Shown here piece after piece: positions 42,775 through 53,771 of a DNA stretch of 64,000 nt. The position numbers and the translations under genes are program-made. Every line of letters begins with the position of its first letter. Positions within the stretch are counted from its first letter, which is position 1. Source of the DNA: Oncomelania hupensis. Its lineage: Eukaryota > Mollusca > Gastropoda > Littorinimorpha > Pomatiopsidae. Location: contig CM072516.1 of the NCBI GenBank assembly GCA_036898135.1, forward strand, positions 23,845,744 through 23,909,743. Reading direction: 5' to 3'. The notes beneath the pieces were generated by a model. It was not told where the DNA came from. It ran no database searches and was given only the letters and a program-made list of their open reading frames with translations.

Positions 42775-45057
42775 TTACAAGTTCAGTCTGTCCGGAGGTT
42801 TACGTGTTCTTTTTGGGCGGTCAGTTAAAGCAGAAGCAGGTCGGTTGAACTCAGCCAGCTGTGGGGCGGATTCTCCAAGGCTCAGGCGCGAACTGGAACT
42901 TCCTTCTGGAACATCATTAGGCAAGCCCGTTCGTAGTGGGAGACTTCTGCTTTGTAGACCACTGGTAGAACGTGGAGATCTGGAACACGCAGCTGTGGCT
43001 GGACACGCGCCACCCGAGACCTCAGGTACAGCCGGCTCTGGGGCAGGAGCAACATCGGACTTGTCTGGTGCAGGATTAGCAAGAGCCAAGGTTTGGGGTG
43101 TAACTTCTGAGGGATCCTCAAATGGAAGAGACAAATCAGAAGTCGTGGCAAAAGGAGGGGTTTGTTCTTGCTTTTCTGCTACCCAGCATCTGCGAATCTG
43201 GTCAAGATGGCGACGCACAACTCGGCAATCTTGGAGCTTGACTCTGTAGGACAAAGGACCAGTGACTTCTACAACCTTCCCCTGGAGCCAAGTCTGACCA
43301 GATCCAAAGTTGTGGACATACACTCTGTCCCCAATTTCAAAGTGTCTGTCTTTTGTACCACGGTCATGATAAAGCTTCTGTTTAGCTTGTGCTTCAGCTA
43401 CCTTGCTGGTCAGATTGGGTCGTACCAAATCAAGACATGTCTTGAGACAACGCTTCATCAACAGTTCCGCAGGTGGAACACCTGTAGTTGTATGAGGCGT
43501 AGTATGTTGATTCAGGTGAAACAATGCCAGTTTCTGATGAATAGGCAGCCTAGGTGACATTTTCTTCATTGACTCTTTAAATGTCTGTACGGATCTTTCA
43601 GCAAGTCCGTTCGAAGCTGGGTGATATGGAGAAACCAGCACGTGACGAATACCGTTCTCCTGCATGAACCTTTTAAAGTCACCACAAGTGAAGGTGGGAC
43701 CATTGTCTGATACAATGGTGTCTGGCAAACCATGTGTTGCGAAGAGCTCTCTAAGACAGCAAGAAGTTTTCTCAGCGGTGATGTTTGTCATCAATCGGAC
43801 TTCAGTCCATTTTGAGTGTGAGTCCACCACCACAAGAAACATGTGACCCATGAATGGTCCAGCAAAGTCAATATGGAGTCGAGACCAAGGCTTGTCTGGC
43901 CATTCCCAAGGGTGCAGTGGAGCTTTGTCTGGCATATGACGTACTTGCTGGCAGGCTTCACATTCACGTACTGTTACTTCTATATCATGATCAATACCGG
44001 GCCACCAAACGTAGGAACGTGCCAGGCATTTCATTTTGTTTACACCTGGATGAGAGGAATGAAGATCTTCCAACATAGCCTTCTTGCAGGCTTGGGGTAT
44101 AACAACCCTGGTTCTGAACAGAACACACCCATTCTCCACACTAAACTCCATCTCGTGAGCCTTATACAATTTCAGCTCCGTTTGATATGCCTTGGGAAAT
44201 TCTGAAGGCCATCCTGATAGGGTGTACTTCTTAACACGAGATAACACTGGATCAATATCAGTCTCTCTTTTAATGTCAGCTGCAGTGACGGGAATAGTGT
44301 TCAAATGATCCATCAAGAAGACCAGTTCCTCTGGGGTTTCTGTTTCTGAACTGGTGGCTGGCATTGGCAGCCTGCTCAAGGCATCTGCATGTGTCATGCA
44401 TGAACTTGGCTTGTAGCTTATTGTGTAGGTGTACCCAGACAGCTGCATCGCCCATCTTTGAATTCTTGGAGACACGTCTGTAGGAACAAGCTTGTGTTCA
44501 TTGAACAATGTCATAAGGGGCTTATGGTCAGAGTAAAGCCAGAAGTGACGCCCAAAGATGTAGTCACGGAACTTCTTTACCCCGAACGTTACAGCAAGAG
44601 CTTCTCTTTCAATGTTGGAATAGTTCCGTTCTGCTTTGTTCAAAGATCTGGAGGCATATGCAATGGGGCGCTCTGTCCCGTCAGGTAGTCTGTGGGCTAG
44701 AACAGCTCCTAGACCCACTGATGAAGCATCACAGGACAAGGTGACTTCCATGTCTGGATTGAAGTGAGCCAACAAGTCAGCTGACGACAACATTTCTTTC
44801 ACCTTTTTGAAAGCTTGACTCTGTTGATCCCCCCATCTGAAGACAACTCCTTTACGAAGGAGGCTATTCAATGGAGACAAGACAGTTGAAAGGTGTGGAA
44901 GAAACTTCCCGTAGAAGTTGACTAGTCCAAGGAAGGACTTCAGCTCAGAAGCATTTTTAGGAATAGGGGCATCTTGGACTGCTTTCACTTTATCTGTTGT
45001 AGGTTGAATTCCATCTGCTGTGATTCTGTGCCCGAGGTATGTAACCTCTGGAAGCAT
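42775..45057 (-). CDS. pol: Gypsy pol, C-terminal part (RT thumb, RNase H, integrase)
   Basis: 760 codons. RT thumb (SFLGLVNFYGKFLPHLS) near residues 40-57, RNase H with D at 110 (LSCDASSVG), E at 150 and D at 177, and HADALS near 223. The integrase zinc-binding HHCC lies at about 333-369 (HPGVNKMKCL...CEACQ), and the catalytic D397, D451 and E487 have 35 residues between the last two. A GPY/F-like module (TGPLSYRVKLQD) is at about 599-610 and a long variable C-terminal tail follows. The frame is offset from the upstream ORF. Confidence 0.93.
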   Translation of the reverse strand: MLPEVTYLGHRITADGIQPTTDKVKAVQDAPIPKNASELKSFLGLVNFYGKFLPHLSTVLSPLNSLLRKGVVFRWGDQQSQAFKKVKEMLSSADLLAHFNPDMEVTLSCDASSVGLGAVLAHRLPDGTERPIAYASRSLNKAERNYSNIEREALAVTFGVKKFRDYIFGRHFWLYSDHKPLMTLFNEHKLVPTDVSPRIQRWAMQLSGYTYTISYKPSSCMTHADALSRLPMPATSSETETPEELVFLMDHLNTIPVTAADIKRETDIDPVLSRVKKYTLSGWPSEFPKAYQTELKLYKAHEMEFSVENGCVLFRTRVVIPQACKKAMLEDLHSSHPGVNKMKCLARSYVWWPGIDHDIEVTVRECEACQQVRHMPDKAPLHPWEWPDKPWSRLHIDFAGPFMGHMFLVVVDSHSKWTEVRLMTNITAEKTSCCLRELFATHGLPDTIVSDNGPTFTCGDFKRFMQENGIRHVLVSPYHPASNGLAERSVQTFKESMKKMSPRLPIHQKLALFHLNQHTTPHTTTGVPPAELLMKRCLKTCLDLVRPNLTSKVAEAQAKQKLYHDRGTKDRHFEIGDRVYVHNFGSGQTWLQGKVVEVTGPLSYRVKLQDCRVVRRHLDQIRRCWVAEKQEQTPPFATTSDLSLPFEDPSEVTPQTLALANPAPDKSDVAPAPEPAVPEVSGGACPATAACSRSPRSTSGLQSRSLPLRTGLPNDVPEGSSSSRLSLGESAPQLAEFNRPASALTDRPKRTRKPPDRLNL

Positions 45058-46976
45058 AAACTCACATATTCTTTCTTCAATCGGAAACCTTCTGCATCAA
45101 GTCTGCGAAGAACTTCCCTGAGGTGAATGACATGACTCTCATCTGTGCTTCCAGTTATGAGAATGTCATCTTGAAACACAGCTACTTGCGGGATATCTTG
45201 CAGCAAGCAGTCCATCGTTCTTTGGAAGATGGCAGGAGCTGCTGAGACACCGAAAGGTAAGCGATTGTACCTGAACAGTCCCTTCGGCGTGTTAATTGTG
45301 GTGAGATCTTTAGAAGCCTCTGTGAGCGGCAGTTGCTGGTAGGCATGGGTCAAGTCAAGCTTGGTGAATGTTTTACCACCAGCAACCTTATTGAAGAGGT
45401 CTTCAATGCGAGGCAGTGGATAAATATCAGCTTTAGCCACTGTGTTCACTGTGACTTTGTAATCACCACAAAGTCTAACGGTTCCATCAGACTTTAGAAC
45501 AGGGACTATTGGTGCCGCCCAGTTAGAATGTTTCATTGATTCAATAATGCCCTCATCTTCCAATCGCTGAAGTTCAGCATCAACCTTGCTGCGTAGTGCG
45601 TAAGGTACAGTTCTAGCTTTGTAGAACTTGGGTGTACAGCCCTCTTCCACATGAAGAGTGACAGGGAACGACTTGACGTGTCCTAGCTCTTCTTTGAACA
45701 AGTTGGGAAATCTATTGATTTCCGCTTGGCATGATGGTTTCTCAGTCACATGATGCACCAGGACAGCTGTTTCCATCTCTAATCCCCGGATCCAGTTTCT
45801 GCCCAGTAGATTAGGCCCCTTTCCACCAACCACTATGATGGGCAGAAGGGCAGACTTCTCGTTGTGTGAAGCAAGAACTGTAGCCTGTCCAAGAACTGGT
45901 ATCTGTGACCCTGTGTATGTTCTGAGTGCTGTGTTGCATGGCTCTAGAGGCAAAGTCTTCTTACCAAAGGCTTTGTGGAATTGTTGCTCACTCATCAGAG
46001 ATACTGATGTACCAGTATCTATTTCAAAAGCTACTTGTTTGCCTTCGACGGTGAGACGAATCATGTATGGTTCACTGACACTCTTTGATGGTGAACTATG
46101 GTTCACTTGCTCATTTTGATCCATGTCACTGAACACAAATTTATTTCTTGACGAAATATCCTTTCCTCTAGAACGGCAGACGGCAGAGAGGTGTCCCAAT
46201 TTCTTGCAGTGATTGCATCTGTAAAGCTTGTAGGGACAATCAATAGATGAATGTTGCCTGCCGCATCGATAACACCTTTGAGTTTCATTAGGTTTAGCAC
46301 TAACCGATGATGAAACCCGTGCTGCAGCACTTTTGTGGACAATTTTTACATCTGATGAATCTAAACGATCCACACCCTGACTATGGAGGGTAGCTGAATG
46401 AGTAGCAGCTGCTTCCATTGCTTGAGCAATCTCTATTGCTTTCGTAAAGGTAAGCTCTTTCTCAGACATTTTTTTCTGGATTGCGGCATTAGACAGACCA
46501 CAGACGAACCTGTCTCTCAGTGCATCTTGAAGAAACTGGGCAAAATCACACGTAGAAGCCAAACGTCTCAGTTCTGCTGCAAAATCATTCACCTTCTCGG
46601 TTTCAGATTGACACTTATTGTGAAACTTGAACCTTTCACCAATGACTAGTGGTTTGGGTGACACATGCGCCTTCAGAATTGTAACTAATTCATCATAAGT
46701 CTTTGAAGCAGGAGCATCAGGTGAACAAAGAGAGCGCAGCAAACTGTAATACTTGGCACCAATAACAGAAAGAAACACGCTCTTCTTTTTATCATCAGCA
46801 ATGTCATTAGCTTCAAAGTACATTCCAAGTCTCTCAGTGTAGCAATCAAAGTCTTCAACTGAGGGGTTGAATTCATTGAAAGTGTCTTTCTGCGCCATAT
46901 TATTCATGTAGAAGTCAATTTTTTTTTTTTTTAAATTTCCGGGTGAAAAATAGATTACGCAAACGTCACAGCACAA
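44985..46976 (-). CDS. gag-pol: Gypsy gag-protease-RT, N-terminal part
   Basis: 663 codons; the likely start is the Met at 46898 (MAQKDTFNEF), because the upstream lysine-rich residues derive from an A-run in the leader. Capsid-like region about 30-200, two zinc knuckles at 235-267 (CYRCGRQHSSIDC, CNHCKKLGHLSAVC), protease DTG at 320-322, and RT from about 470 with LPFGVSAAPAIFQR. The catalytic box is FQDD instead of the usual YxDD or FxDD with hydrophobic x. The frame is lost near 45060-45075 in the RT palm/thumb boundary and continues one frame over in the next ORF with a 73-bp overlap. The position inside RT suggests a disabling indel, not programmed frameshifting. Confidence 0.92.
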   Translation of the reverse strand: MCCDVCVIYFSPGNLKKKKIDFYMNNMAQKDTFNEFNPSVEDFDCYTERLGMYFEANDIADDKKKSVFLSVIGAKYYSLLRSLCSPDAPASKTYDELVTILKAHVSPKPLVIGERFKFHNKCQSETEKVNDFAAELRRLASTCDFAQFLQDALRDRFVCGLSNAAIQKKMSEKELTFTKAIEIAQAMEAAATHSATLHSQGVDRLDSSDVKIVHKSAAARVSSSVSAKPNETQRCYRCGRQHSSIDCPYKLYRCNHCKKLGHLSAVCRSRGKDISSRNKFVFSDMDQNEQVNHSSPSKSVSEPYMIRLTVEGKQVAFEIDTGTSVSLMSEQQFHKAFGKKTLPLEPCNTALRTYTGSQIPVLGQATVLASHNEKSALLPIIVVGGKGPNLLGRNWIRGLEMETAVLVHHVTEKPSCQAEINRFPNLFKEELGHVKSFPVTLHVEEGCTPKFYKARTVPYALRSKVDAELQRLEDEGIIESMKHSNWAAPIVPVLKSDGTVRLCGDYKVTVNTVAKADIYPLPRIEDLFNKVAGGKTFTKLDLTHAYQQLPLTEASKDLTTINTPKGLFRYNRLPFGVSAAPAIFQRTMDCLLQDIPQVAVFQDDILITGSTDESHVIHLREVLRRLDAEGFRLKKEYVSLCFQRLHTSGTESQQMEFNLQQIK

Positions 46977-47150
46977 ACGTCACAGTGCGTCACTGCTTCT
47001 AGATCTAACACTGAAACACAAAAAACGCCTCTAAATTCCAGGAACAACTAACCTGTGAATTTATAGAGATTACCTACTGCTACTCTGTCACTTTATGCAC
47101 AAGCACTGCAGGTCCAGAGTGGGTTATAAATCATATGCTCGTCGCCAATT

Positions 47151-47262
47151 TGTAATAACTGAGCCAGGACACAGAGCAACTGTTTTGCTTCTTTATTACG
47201 TTCTCGCCAAGTGCGCCTCCTCGCACGAGAGTTACAAGGGAGGTAATTCTATTGTCTTAACA
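47151..47262 (-). repeat. 5' LTR of Gypsy element
   Basis: 112 bp, same as the 3' LTR. Short for a Gypsy LTR; contains a TTTATTACG-type stretch. Confidence 0.95.
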
Positions 47263-47317
47263 AGATCAAACAAAAATTTGGTCCCGTGGGGGGTCACTTT
47301 AAGAGAGGAGTACTGTA

Positions 47318-47938
47318 AATGTATTAAAGTAATCCACCGGGTGATTCACTAGCGGAATAAGACGAGAGGGTTACAGCATTCCATTGTGCAGAGCCCAGCA
47401 ACAATAAAAACCCGCGTCACAGATGTATGTAAAAAGCCGGGTTTTGCACAGCCCATTGTGACAGGATATGCAAGCTGGTGTGGTTTTTCTATATAATTTG
47501 CCACTAGCATAAATCACAGCGCCCCTGCCTTGCAAGTGGCTTTTGCTAATTTGCATTGGCAGCGCTGTAGGCTAGTTCTTGTTAGTCAGGAAATTGTGAG
47601 TTTACATAGTCAATCCAAATGATATAATGTGGCCTATGTACCGCTGTAGAACCTCTTACTAAATACTTTCAGTAATATACTGAGCATAATAGTTGCATCC
47701 AATCAGTGAATTGTTGGTCTTCAGCGTTTCAAGTCCCCCTGAGACTGTCTTAACCCTTTCGCTGCTAGCTTGATTTGCATGCGGTATGCTAGAGAAAATT
47801 TGCATTTCCGTCATTACTGTTCTTGTTTTTGCTATAGCTCTGACTCAAAATAAACCAAAGACAGTATGTATCCATGGAAAGGAAATTGAATACAGATTTT
47901 ATTTCTTCTACAGATAGAGGAGTAAATAAGAAAATTAG
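47318..47938. other. No gene seen
   Basis: Unique-looking sequence between the MITE and the retroposon E nest. Confidence 0.4.
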
Positions 47939-49125
47939 ATATTTAGTTAGTTATTCATTGCTTACAGGGTCCAGCGGACCGCAAAGAGCCGAATCAGGAC
48001 CACAAAATCAATACCACAACTTCGCTGAAAGAGGACTCACCCCTGATCCGCATAAAAGATCTGCCGAAACAACCCTAGTGATAACACTGAAGGCACTCCA
48101 CTTTACAATAAAGACATACCACGCAGGGGACGCTGAGGCTAAACTAATTCATCGAACCCCCGTGAAAAAAAACAACCAAGCATCATTATAAAATATCAAC
48201 AAAACACATACATATAAAATGCCTACATCCCCCGTGGGGGTACCGGGGGTTTCAGTATAAATAGTATCACCACTTTCTGGAAATTTAGTGCTTTAAATTC
48301 CCATTGTCGCTGTCTTTCTCCTTTTCCTTTTCTCATTCCTACTCTGTTCTATCAATTTACTATACTATTTTCTTCTTCGCTAGAACAGTCACTTACCTTT
48401 TTTCTTGAAAACTCTTCGGGAACAAAACTCCTCATTTGTGTGTGAGATCTGTTGGATCAGCTTGGGAATATTGGACGCTTTCTGCCTGGTGGTCACTGGG
48501 GCTTCCTATGATGTTATTATCTGGCAATGTAGGCATTTTATATGTATGTGTTTTGTTGATATTTTATAATGATGTCAGTTTGTATTCAATTTGTTTTTGT
48601 AAACGGGGGTTTGATAAATTAGAGTATAGCCTCAGAGTCCCCTGCATGGGATGTCTTTAATGTAAAGTGACCGGCTGGTGGAGTGCATTCGATGTTACCA
48701 CTAGAGTTGTTTCGGCAGATCTTTTATGCAAATCAGGGATGAGCCCTCTTTCACCAAAGTTGTAGTCTTGATTTTGGGGTCCTGATTTGGCTCGGAAGAG
48801 TCCGCTGGACCTAAAGCAATAACTATGTAATGTAATGTAAAATGCCTACATTGCCAAATAATAACATCATAGGAAGCCCCAGTGACCACCTGGCAGAAAG
48901 CGTCCAATATTCGCAAGCTGATCCAACAGACCTCACACACAAGTGAGGAGTTCTGTCCCAGAAGAGTTTTCAATAAAAAAGGTAGGTGACTGGCCTAGCA
49001 AAGAAGAAGATAATATAATAAATTGATAGAACAGAATAGGAATGAGAAAGAACAAAGTACTAAATTTCCAAAAAGTGGGGATACTATTTATACTGAAACT
49101 CGCGGCACCCCCACAGGGAGTGGGT
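47939..49125 (-). mobile_element. Retroposon E, outer copy
   Basis: Minus-strand copy whose 3' end is near 47939 (tail of AACTA units, ggaccctgtaagcaatgaat) and whose 5' end is near 49125 (ccctgtgggggtgccgcgag, then ttcagtataaatag). Interrupted at 48229-48838 by a second copy in the opposite orientation. Without it the length is about 570 bp. Confidence 0.88.
48229..48838 (+). mobile_element. Retroposon E, inserted into another E copy
   Basis: 610 bp, from CCCCCGTGGGGGTACCGGGG and a TATAAATAG box to the GGTCC...GGACCTAAAGCAA end with a TGTAA tail. The 13-bp sequence AAAATGCCTACAT is present on both sides (48216-48228 and 48839-48851) and belongs to the outer copy's own sequence. This is the best view of the full-length element: GC-rich palindromic 5' end, possible pol II TATA box, no long ORF. 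Confidence 0.92.
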
Positions 49126-50920
49126 GAGGGGGGGGGGTGGAGATTTATGTATCTGTAAGAAAGTGTGAAATTCATTTTTTGCAAACCCCTTTTTTCAATA
49201 TCGTTGCTGAGTGGCAAAATAAAATACATTATCACAATCGTGCGTGTTTAGTTGATTTACAAACACAACAATGTTACAATGTTTTAACACTCAATGGATA
49301 ACTTCACTGGACATCAAACAAAACAAAACAAAGAGAATAGAAAGACACCGACCGTACTACTAATTCTACCAAAAATATCTCCTGCAACCTAGGAGATTGC
49401 AACCTAGGCCAGTGATTGAATCACTGTCACTAGATCTAGAGGTAGAGTCAGAATTTATTGGTTCAAAATCAGAATCATAGTTTCCATCTACATTAAAATC
49501 TTTTTCACCACTATCACTATCTCGCAATATTTCAACAAGAACATCTTCAAGCGGCACACGGTGTCGAGACGACTAGCCTTCATTCGTTTTGGAAGAAAAA
49601 GGGTAGGGTACATAGTCTATTAAGAAAATAAGCTTGATGTCAACCTGTTATAAAGAGGAAGCATGACTTAAAATGAAACGCTACGGACCATACACAACCT
49701 ATTCACTTTATGTTTGAAATTCACTCCAATATTCTACAATATTTTTCTTCCTCTCTCCCTCTCCCACCCCATCTCCGTAAAGTACTTACATGTATATAAA
49801 AAAACTAAATCTGTTCATACCATATACAATTTGTATGAAGAAAATTAACATGGGTAAAACTTTTTTTTAAAAATCTAAGTTACTTTTATTGCGATTAATT
49901 AAAAAGCGAACGTTTTATAATTCATGCACATACTTCTGCTAGATTTTAAAAAACAAACATGTTCAGTGATGTTGCTAGAAATTTTCAGCGTAGGCCAATT
50001 GGTCGATTCAGTCACAAACCTTTAGGACATTCTCAAAATCTTTCGGCCATCATTTTGAATTCTTTCCAACACCAAACGAGAGGCCACTGATAAGTTTTGG
50101 TTTCTTTTTCGGCGGCATTTCGAAAACGAAAAGTTTTATTGCCGGAAGCACGCCGTTCGCAGGAAGGGGAGTTACTCTCTCTCTCTCTGCTGATGCATGT
50201 GTTGTCTGCTTGGCGCTTCTGATATTGTTCGACAATAACTCATAACACATTTATTTATCCGATAGGAAATTAATATGGCCAGAAGCAATAACAACGAAAC
50301 AGACGTGAGACAAGCAAACAAAAAACGGACAAAGGGTGGCCGATTGAGGCGTAAAACCTTAGGACTGCGGGCCGATCAGAACATGTCTCTTTCGGATATT
50401 TTGGAATTTTTGCCTATTTGCCGACGAAAACGACATCACTGCATGTTTAACCTATGGTATCAAGTGTGGATAAGATAAACCCTTTGAAAAAGCAAGATGA
50501 TATAGAATGGAACAGAGGACACGTGAAGGCTAGGGTACAAGAAGCCAACATGGTAATAATAGTGGGGGAAAACAACCTTTAATGTATCGTATATTGAAAA
50601 CCTAGGTTCACGTGATAATTATAGTGCAAAAGAACTTATCAATGAATCACGTACCGCAGAATTAACGTTATATAGTCCACTCTCCAGATTCCTGGTATCC
50701 GGGAAGTTGTCAGTTGCTTTCTTACATGTACAACATGAAAGGATTGGGATATTAAGCTAGCACACATTCAGCGTCCTTAGAACAATTTCAACAAATGTAC
50801 CAAATACATAGGCGTATACAGGTTGCAAGATGCGTTTGCAAGATGGTAAACTATGAGCACGCCTGCGCGCGCGAACACACACACACACACACATGTGCAT
50901 GCACACACGCAAAAAAAAAA
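49126..50920. other. Gene-free, unassigned small ORFs
   Basis: A minus-strand acidic ORF at 49366-49557 (Ser/Asp-rich, SDSTSRSSDSDS) resembles the acidic N-terminus of piggyBac-type transposases, but no core domain follows. A short basic start peptide (MPPKKKPKLISGLSFG) at 50056-50125 minus and an ORF at 50275-50478 plus have no support beyond openness. Confidence 0.3.
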
Positions 50921-50935
50921 TCCATATTTTCATTA

Positions 50936-50951
50936 TCATCATCATTATCAA

Positions 50952-51022
<71 letters not shown>
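50936..51022. repeat. (ATC)n microsatellite
   Basis: About 28 units, left flank of a MITE. Confidence 0.96.
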
Positions 51023-51259
51023 CAGTGCTTCAGATTGTTGATGCGCCCGCGCCATTGGCGCATATTTTATCAGAATGGCGTGTAACAGTCAATGTGAATG
51101 CGCCAGCCTGGCGCGTCATAAAAATCAAGAACGACTAGGTGAACATACGATACGAATACCTTCGATTGTCAATGACCCATCTTTTTCAAAATTGACCCAT
51201 CATTTTGCATGGCCATGGGTCATTGGGCCCATGATGTCTGAAAACAATCTGAAGCACTG
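51023..51259. mobile_element. MITE with CAGTGCTTCAGATTGTT ends inside (ATC)n
   Basis: CAGTGCTTCAGATTGTT at the left is the reverse complement of AACAATCTGAAGCACTG at the right; 237 bp. ATC repeats lie on both sides, so target duplication cannot be read. Superfamily unassigned. Confidence 0.75.
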
Positions 51260-51399
51260 CATCATCATCATCATCACCATCGTCATCATCATCATCGTCA
51301 TCATCACCATCGTCATCATCATCATCATCATCATCATCGTCAACATTATCATCACAGGCACCGTTAGAGAGAGACAGAGTTAGAGAGACAAAGACAAAG

Positions 51400-51458
<59 letters not shown>
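51260..51458. repeat. (ATC)n and (AG)n microsatellites
   Basis: ATC/GTC run at 51260-51350 and AG run at 51406-51457. Confidence 0.95.
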
Positions 51459-51460
<2 letters not shown>

Positions 51461-53697
51461 TAAACTTTAGACTTTAAACGTTTATTGCAATTACAACATG
51501 TTACAAGGATAATAATTTTAAGCTTACAGCTTATTCTTACAATTAGTCCTTGTTTCAGGCACCCACTCAAGCATAATACATTTATACAATCAATTAAACC
51601 TGCCACATGTTACATATATATATATATATATATATAAAAGTAAAACTATAATAATTTCAAAACAAGAACTTTTAACATATCTAAACGTCGTCTGAACAAT
51701 TTAATATTTTACCATTATAATACGGTGACCTGTGGGTGGAAAAATTATGAATTTAAAATATGGTTAAAAAGCATTAATTTAAATGATTTGATTGTTTTGT
51801 TTTGTTTAATGATCGGAGGAAGTTCATTCCATAAAGACGGTGCTCTGAACCCAAAACTAGTCTTATATAGATCAATTCTTGATTTAGGTAAGAGATAATT
51901 TTGGGAATGGTATACATTTGATGATTTAGTTAAAAATCGGGTTAGATAGTTTGGTGCAATATTGTTGTGAACTTTAAACATAAGCATGATCATATTATAT
52001 TGAAATTGTTTATTTAGAGGTAAAATGTTTAATTTATAAATTTTTCATCCGTTGAAATAGTTGTACAGTTAGAAATTAATTTTATTGCCCGTCGATGCAA
52101 TGAATTTATTTTTTGTATTTGATTATGACAAGCAGCACTCCACACAGTGGAAGCATAGTTAATATGCGAAAGACAGTGTGCATAGAAGAACACTTTCCTA
52201 GCATATTCAGGAACAAAACATCGTAGTTTTGAAAGCAAAAACGTACTTTGGGAAAGGCGTTTACATATTTGATTAATGTGTTTATCCCATTTGAATTCTG
52301 AATCAAAGTAACTCCAAGTACACGATGGTCTGTTACTTGGTGGACACAAGTGTTATCTATTGTAATATGTAATTGTAAAGGCTGTAATTGATGTTTTTGT
52401 CTTGTTGTGATAATCATGCACTCTGTTTTTTTTTAGGATGAAGAACCATTTGATTAGTTAGACACCAGTTTATCACATCATTTAAACTATTTTGTAAAGA
52501 TGTTTGTATGGACGTAATGTCTTTCCCAGAACAATGTAATGTACTGTCATCTGCAAACAAATCACAGATTACATTATTATCTGATATTTGGAGGTGGAGA
52601 TCGTTTATATAGATACAAAATAGAAGAGGGCCCAGTATCGAGCCTTGAGGAACGCCACATTTTACTGTACCTTTTGCTGAGTAATGGCCCTTTACTAACA
52701 CTGTCTGCTCTCTATCACTTAATTAAGATTGGAAAAAATTGACAGTTGCAGAATTGTTCAGATACACAGATAATTTACTGATCAATACGAAATGATTAAC
52801 CATATTAAAAGCTTTTGTAAAGTCTAGAAAAACGGCACCAGTAATTTCATTCTTATTAATTGCAGAGAGCCAAGTATCACATAATCTAACCAAAGCAGTA
52901 TGGCACGAATGATTTTTACGAAAACCAGATTGGAATGGATGAAAAAGAGCATGTTTCTCCATGAAAGTATTTACATGTTTATACATATGTTGTTCAAGTG
53001 GTTTAGATAGAACATTTAATAATGAAATAGGTCTAAAGTTATTTGGATCAGAAGTGTCCTTTGCTTTTGGAATTGGGACAACTTTAGCCATTTTCCAAGC
53101 ATCAGGAAATATTTCAGTTTTAATACACAAATTATAGATAAAAGTTAATGGTTCAATGATGTAGGGCAGTGCAAGTTTTAAAATCAAAGAATTAATATCA
53201 TCAAAACCGCAAGACTTTTTGTTTTTTAGACTTGTTATATATTTGGATACGTCATGAGTATTTAAGAGGGGGATGAAACATGTAGTATTCGGAGTTAGTC
53301 TGTCTTTACAAAAATTATCAAGTAATGCTGTAAGACTGTACGCAGGTTTATGACAAGTGGATTGAATGATATTATCAGTTATAGATAAAAAGTGATTATT
53401 AAAAGTTTCAGCTGATGGAGTGATAACAGCTGTGTGTTTTGTACATTTAGACTTTCCTGTTATCTCATTCATTGCTTTCCAAAGTGATTTTGTATCATGG
53501 TCATTCATTATTAATGAAGTAATATACTTTTTTTTTGAGTCTCGAATCATTGTGGAGACTCTATTTCTTTGTTTCTTGTATTCCGTAAATCTTTTTTGTT
53601 TTTTAAATGTGTCACGGTTTTTCATTGCATCAATAATATCTGATGTCAGCCATTTAGGAAATGTACTTTGTTTGACTCTTTTCTCTCTAATCGGTGC

Positions 53698-53699
<2 letters not shown>
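51459..53699 (-). pseudogene. Jockey/CR1-like LINE, RT to 3' end
   Basis: Minus strand: linker before RT (FPKWLTSDIIDAMKNRDTF), RT blocks (PIPKAKDTSDPNNFRPISLL, FQSGFRKNHSCHTALVRL, VFLDFTKAFNMVNH), GVPQGSILGPLLFCIYINDL, FADD box (LFADDSTLHCSG), then C-terminal FGFRAPSLWNELPPIIKQNK-stop and about 280 bp of 3'UTR with AATAAA. Frame breaks at about 52715, 52414, 52350 and 52029. The endonuclease is lost exactly at an (AG)n tract at 53699. Confidence 0.9.

Positions 53700-53767
<68 letters not shown>
53699..53767. repeat. (AG)n microsatellite at LINE 5' breakpoint
   Basis: About 34 AG units. Its left edge is the abrupt end of the LINE coding sequence. Confidence 0.97.

Positions 53768-53771
<4 letters not shown>

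Larger units (their letters stand above)
42430..47262 (-). mobile_element. Complete Gypsy-type LTR retrotransposon, 4.8 kb
   Basis: Two 112-bp LTRs, a polypurine tract, gag-protease-RT-RNase H-integrase order (Gypsy/Metaviridae order), and a 5-bp duplication AGATC at 42425-42429 and 47263-47267. Identical LTRs imply a recent insertion. No envelope-like ORF. Next to the 5' LTR the minus strand reads TTGGCGACGAG, the expected primer-binding position; I do not assign the tRNA. It is inserted within a MITE. Confidence 0.95.
41785..47315. mobile_element. Tigger/pogo-like MITE split by a Gypsy insertion
   Basis: CAGTACTCCTCTTTTAACGT at the left and CAGTACTCCTCTCTTAAAGT (reverse complement) at the right, each flanked by TA (41783-41784 and 47316-47317), as for pogo/Tigger-class Tc1/mariner elements. 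After removing the 4.8-kb LTR element and one copy of its 5-bp duplication about 690 bp remain. They hold repeated GATAAGATC words, a (CA)n tract and a poly-C tract, and no transposase. Confidence 0.75.

Noticed and set aside
42749..43249. Plus-strand 166-codon ORF
   Set aside because: A shadow of the integrase C-terminal tail on the opposite strand.
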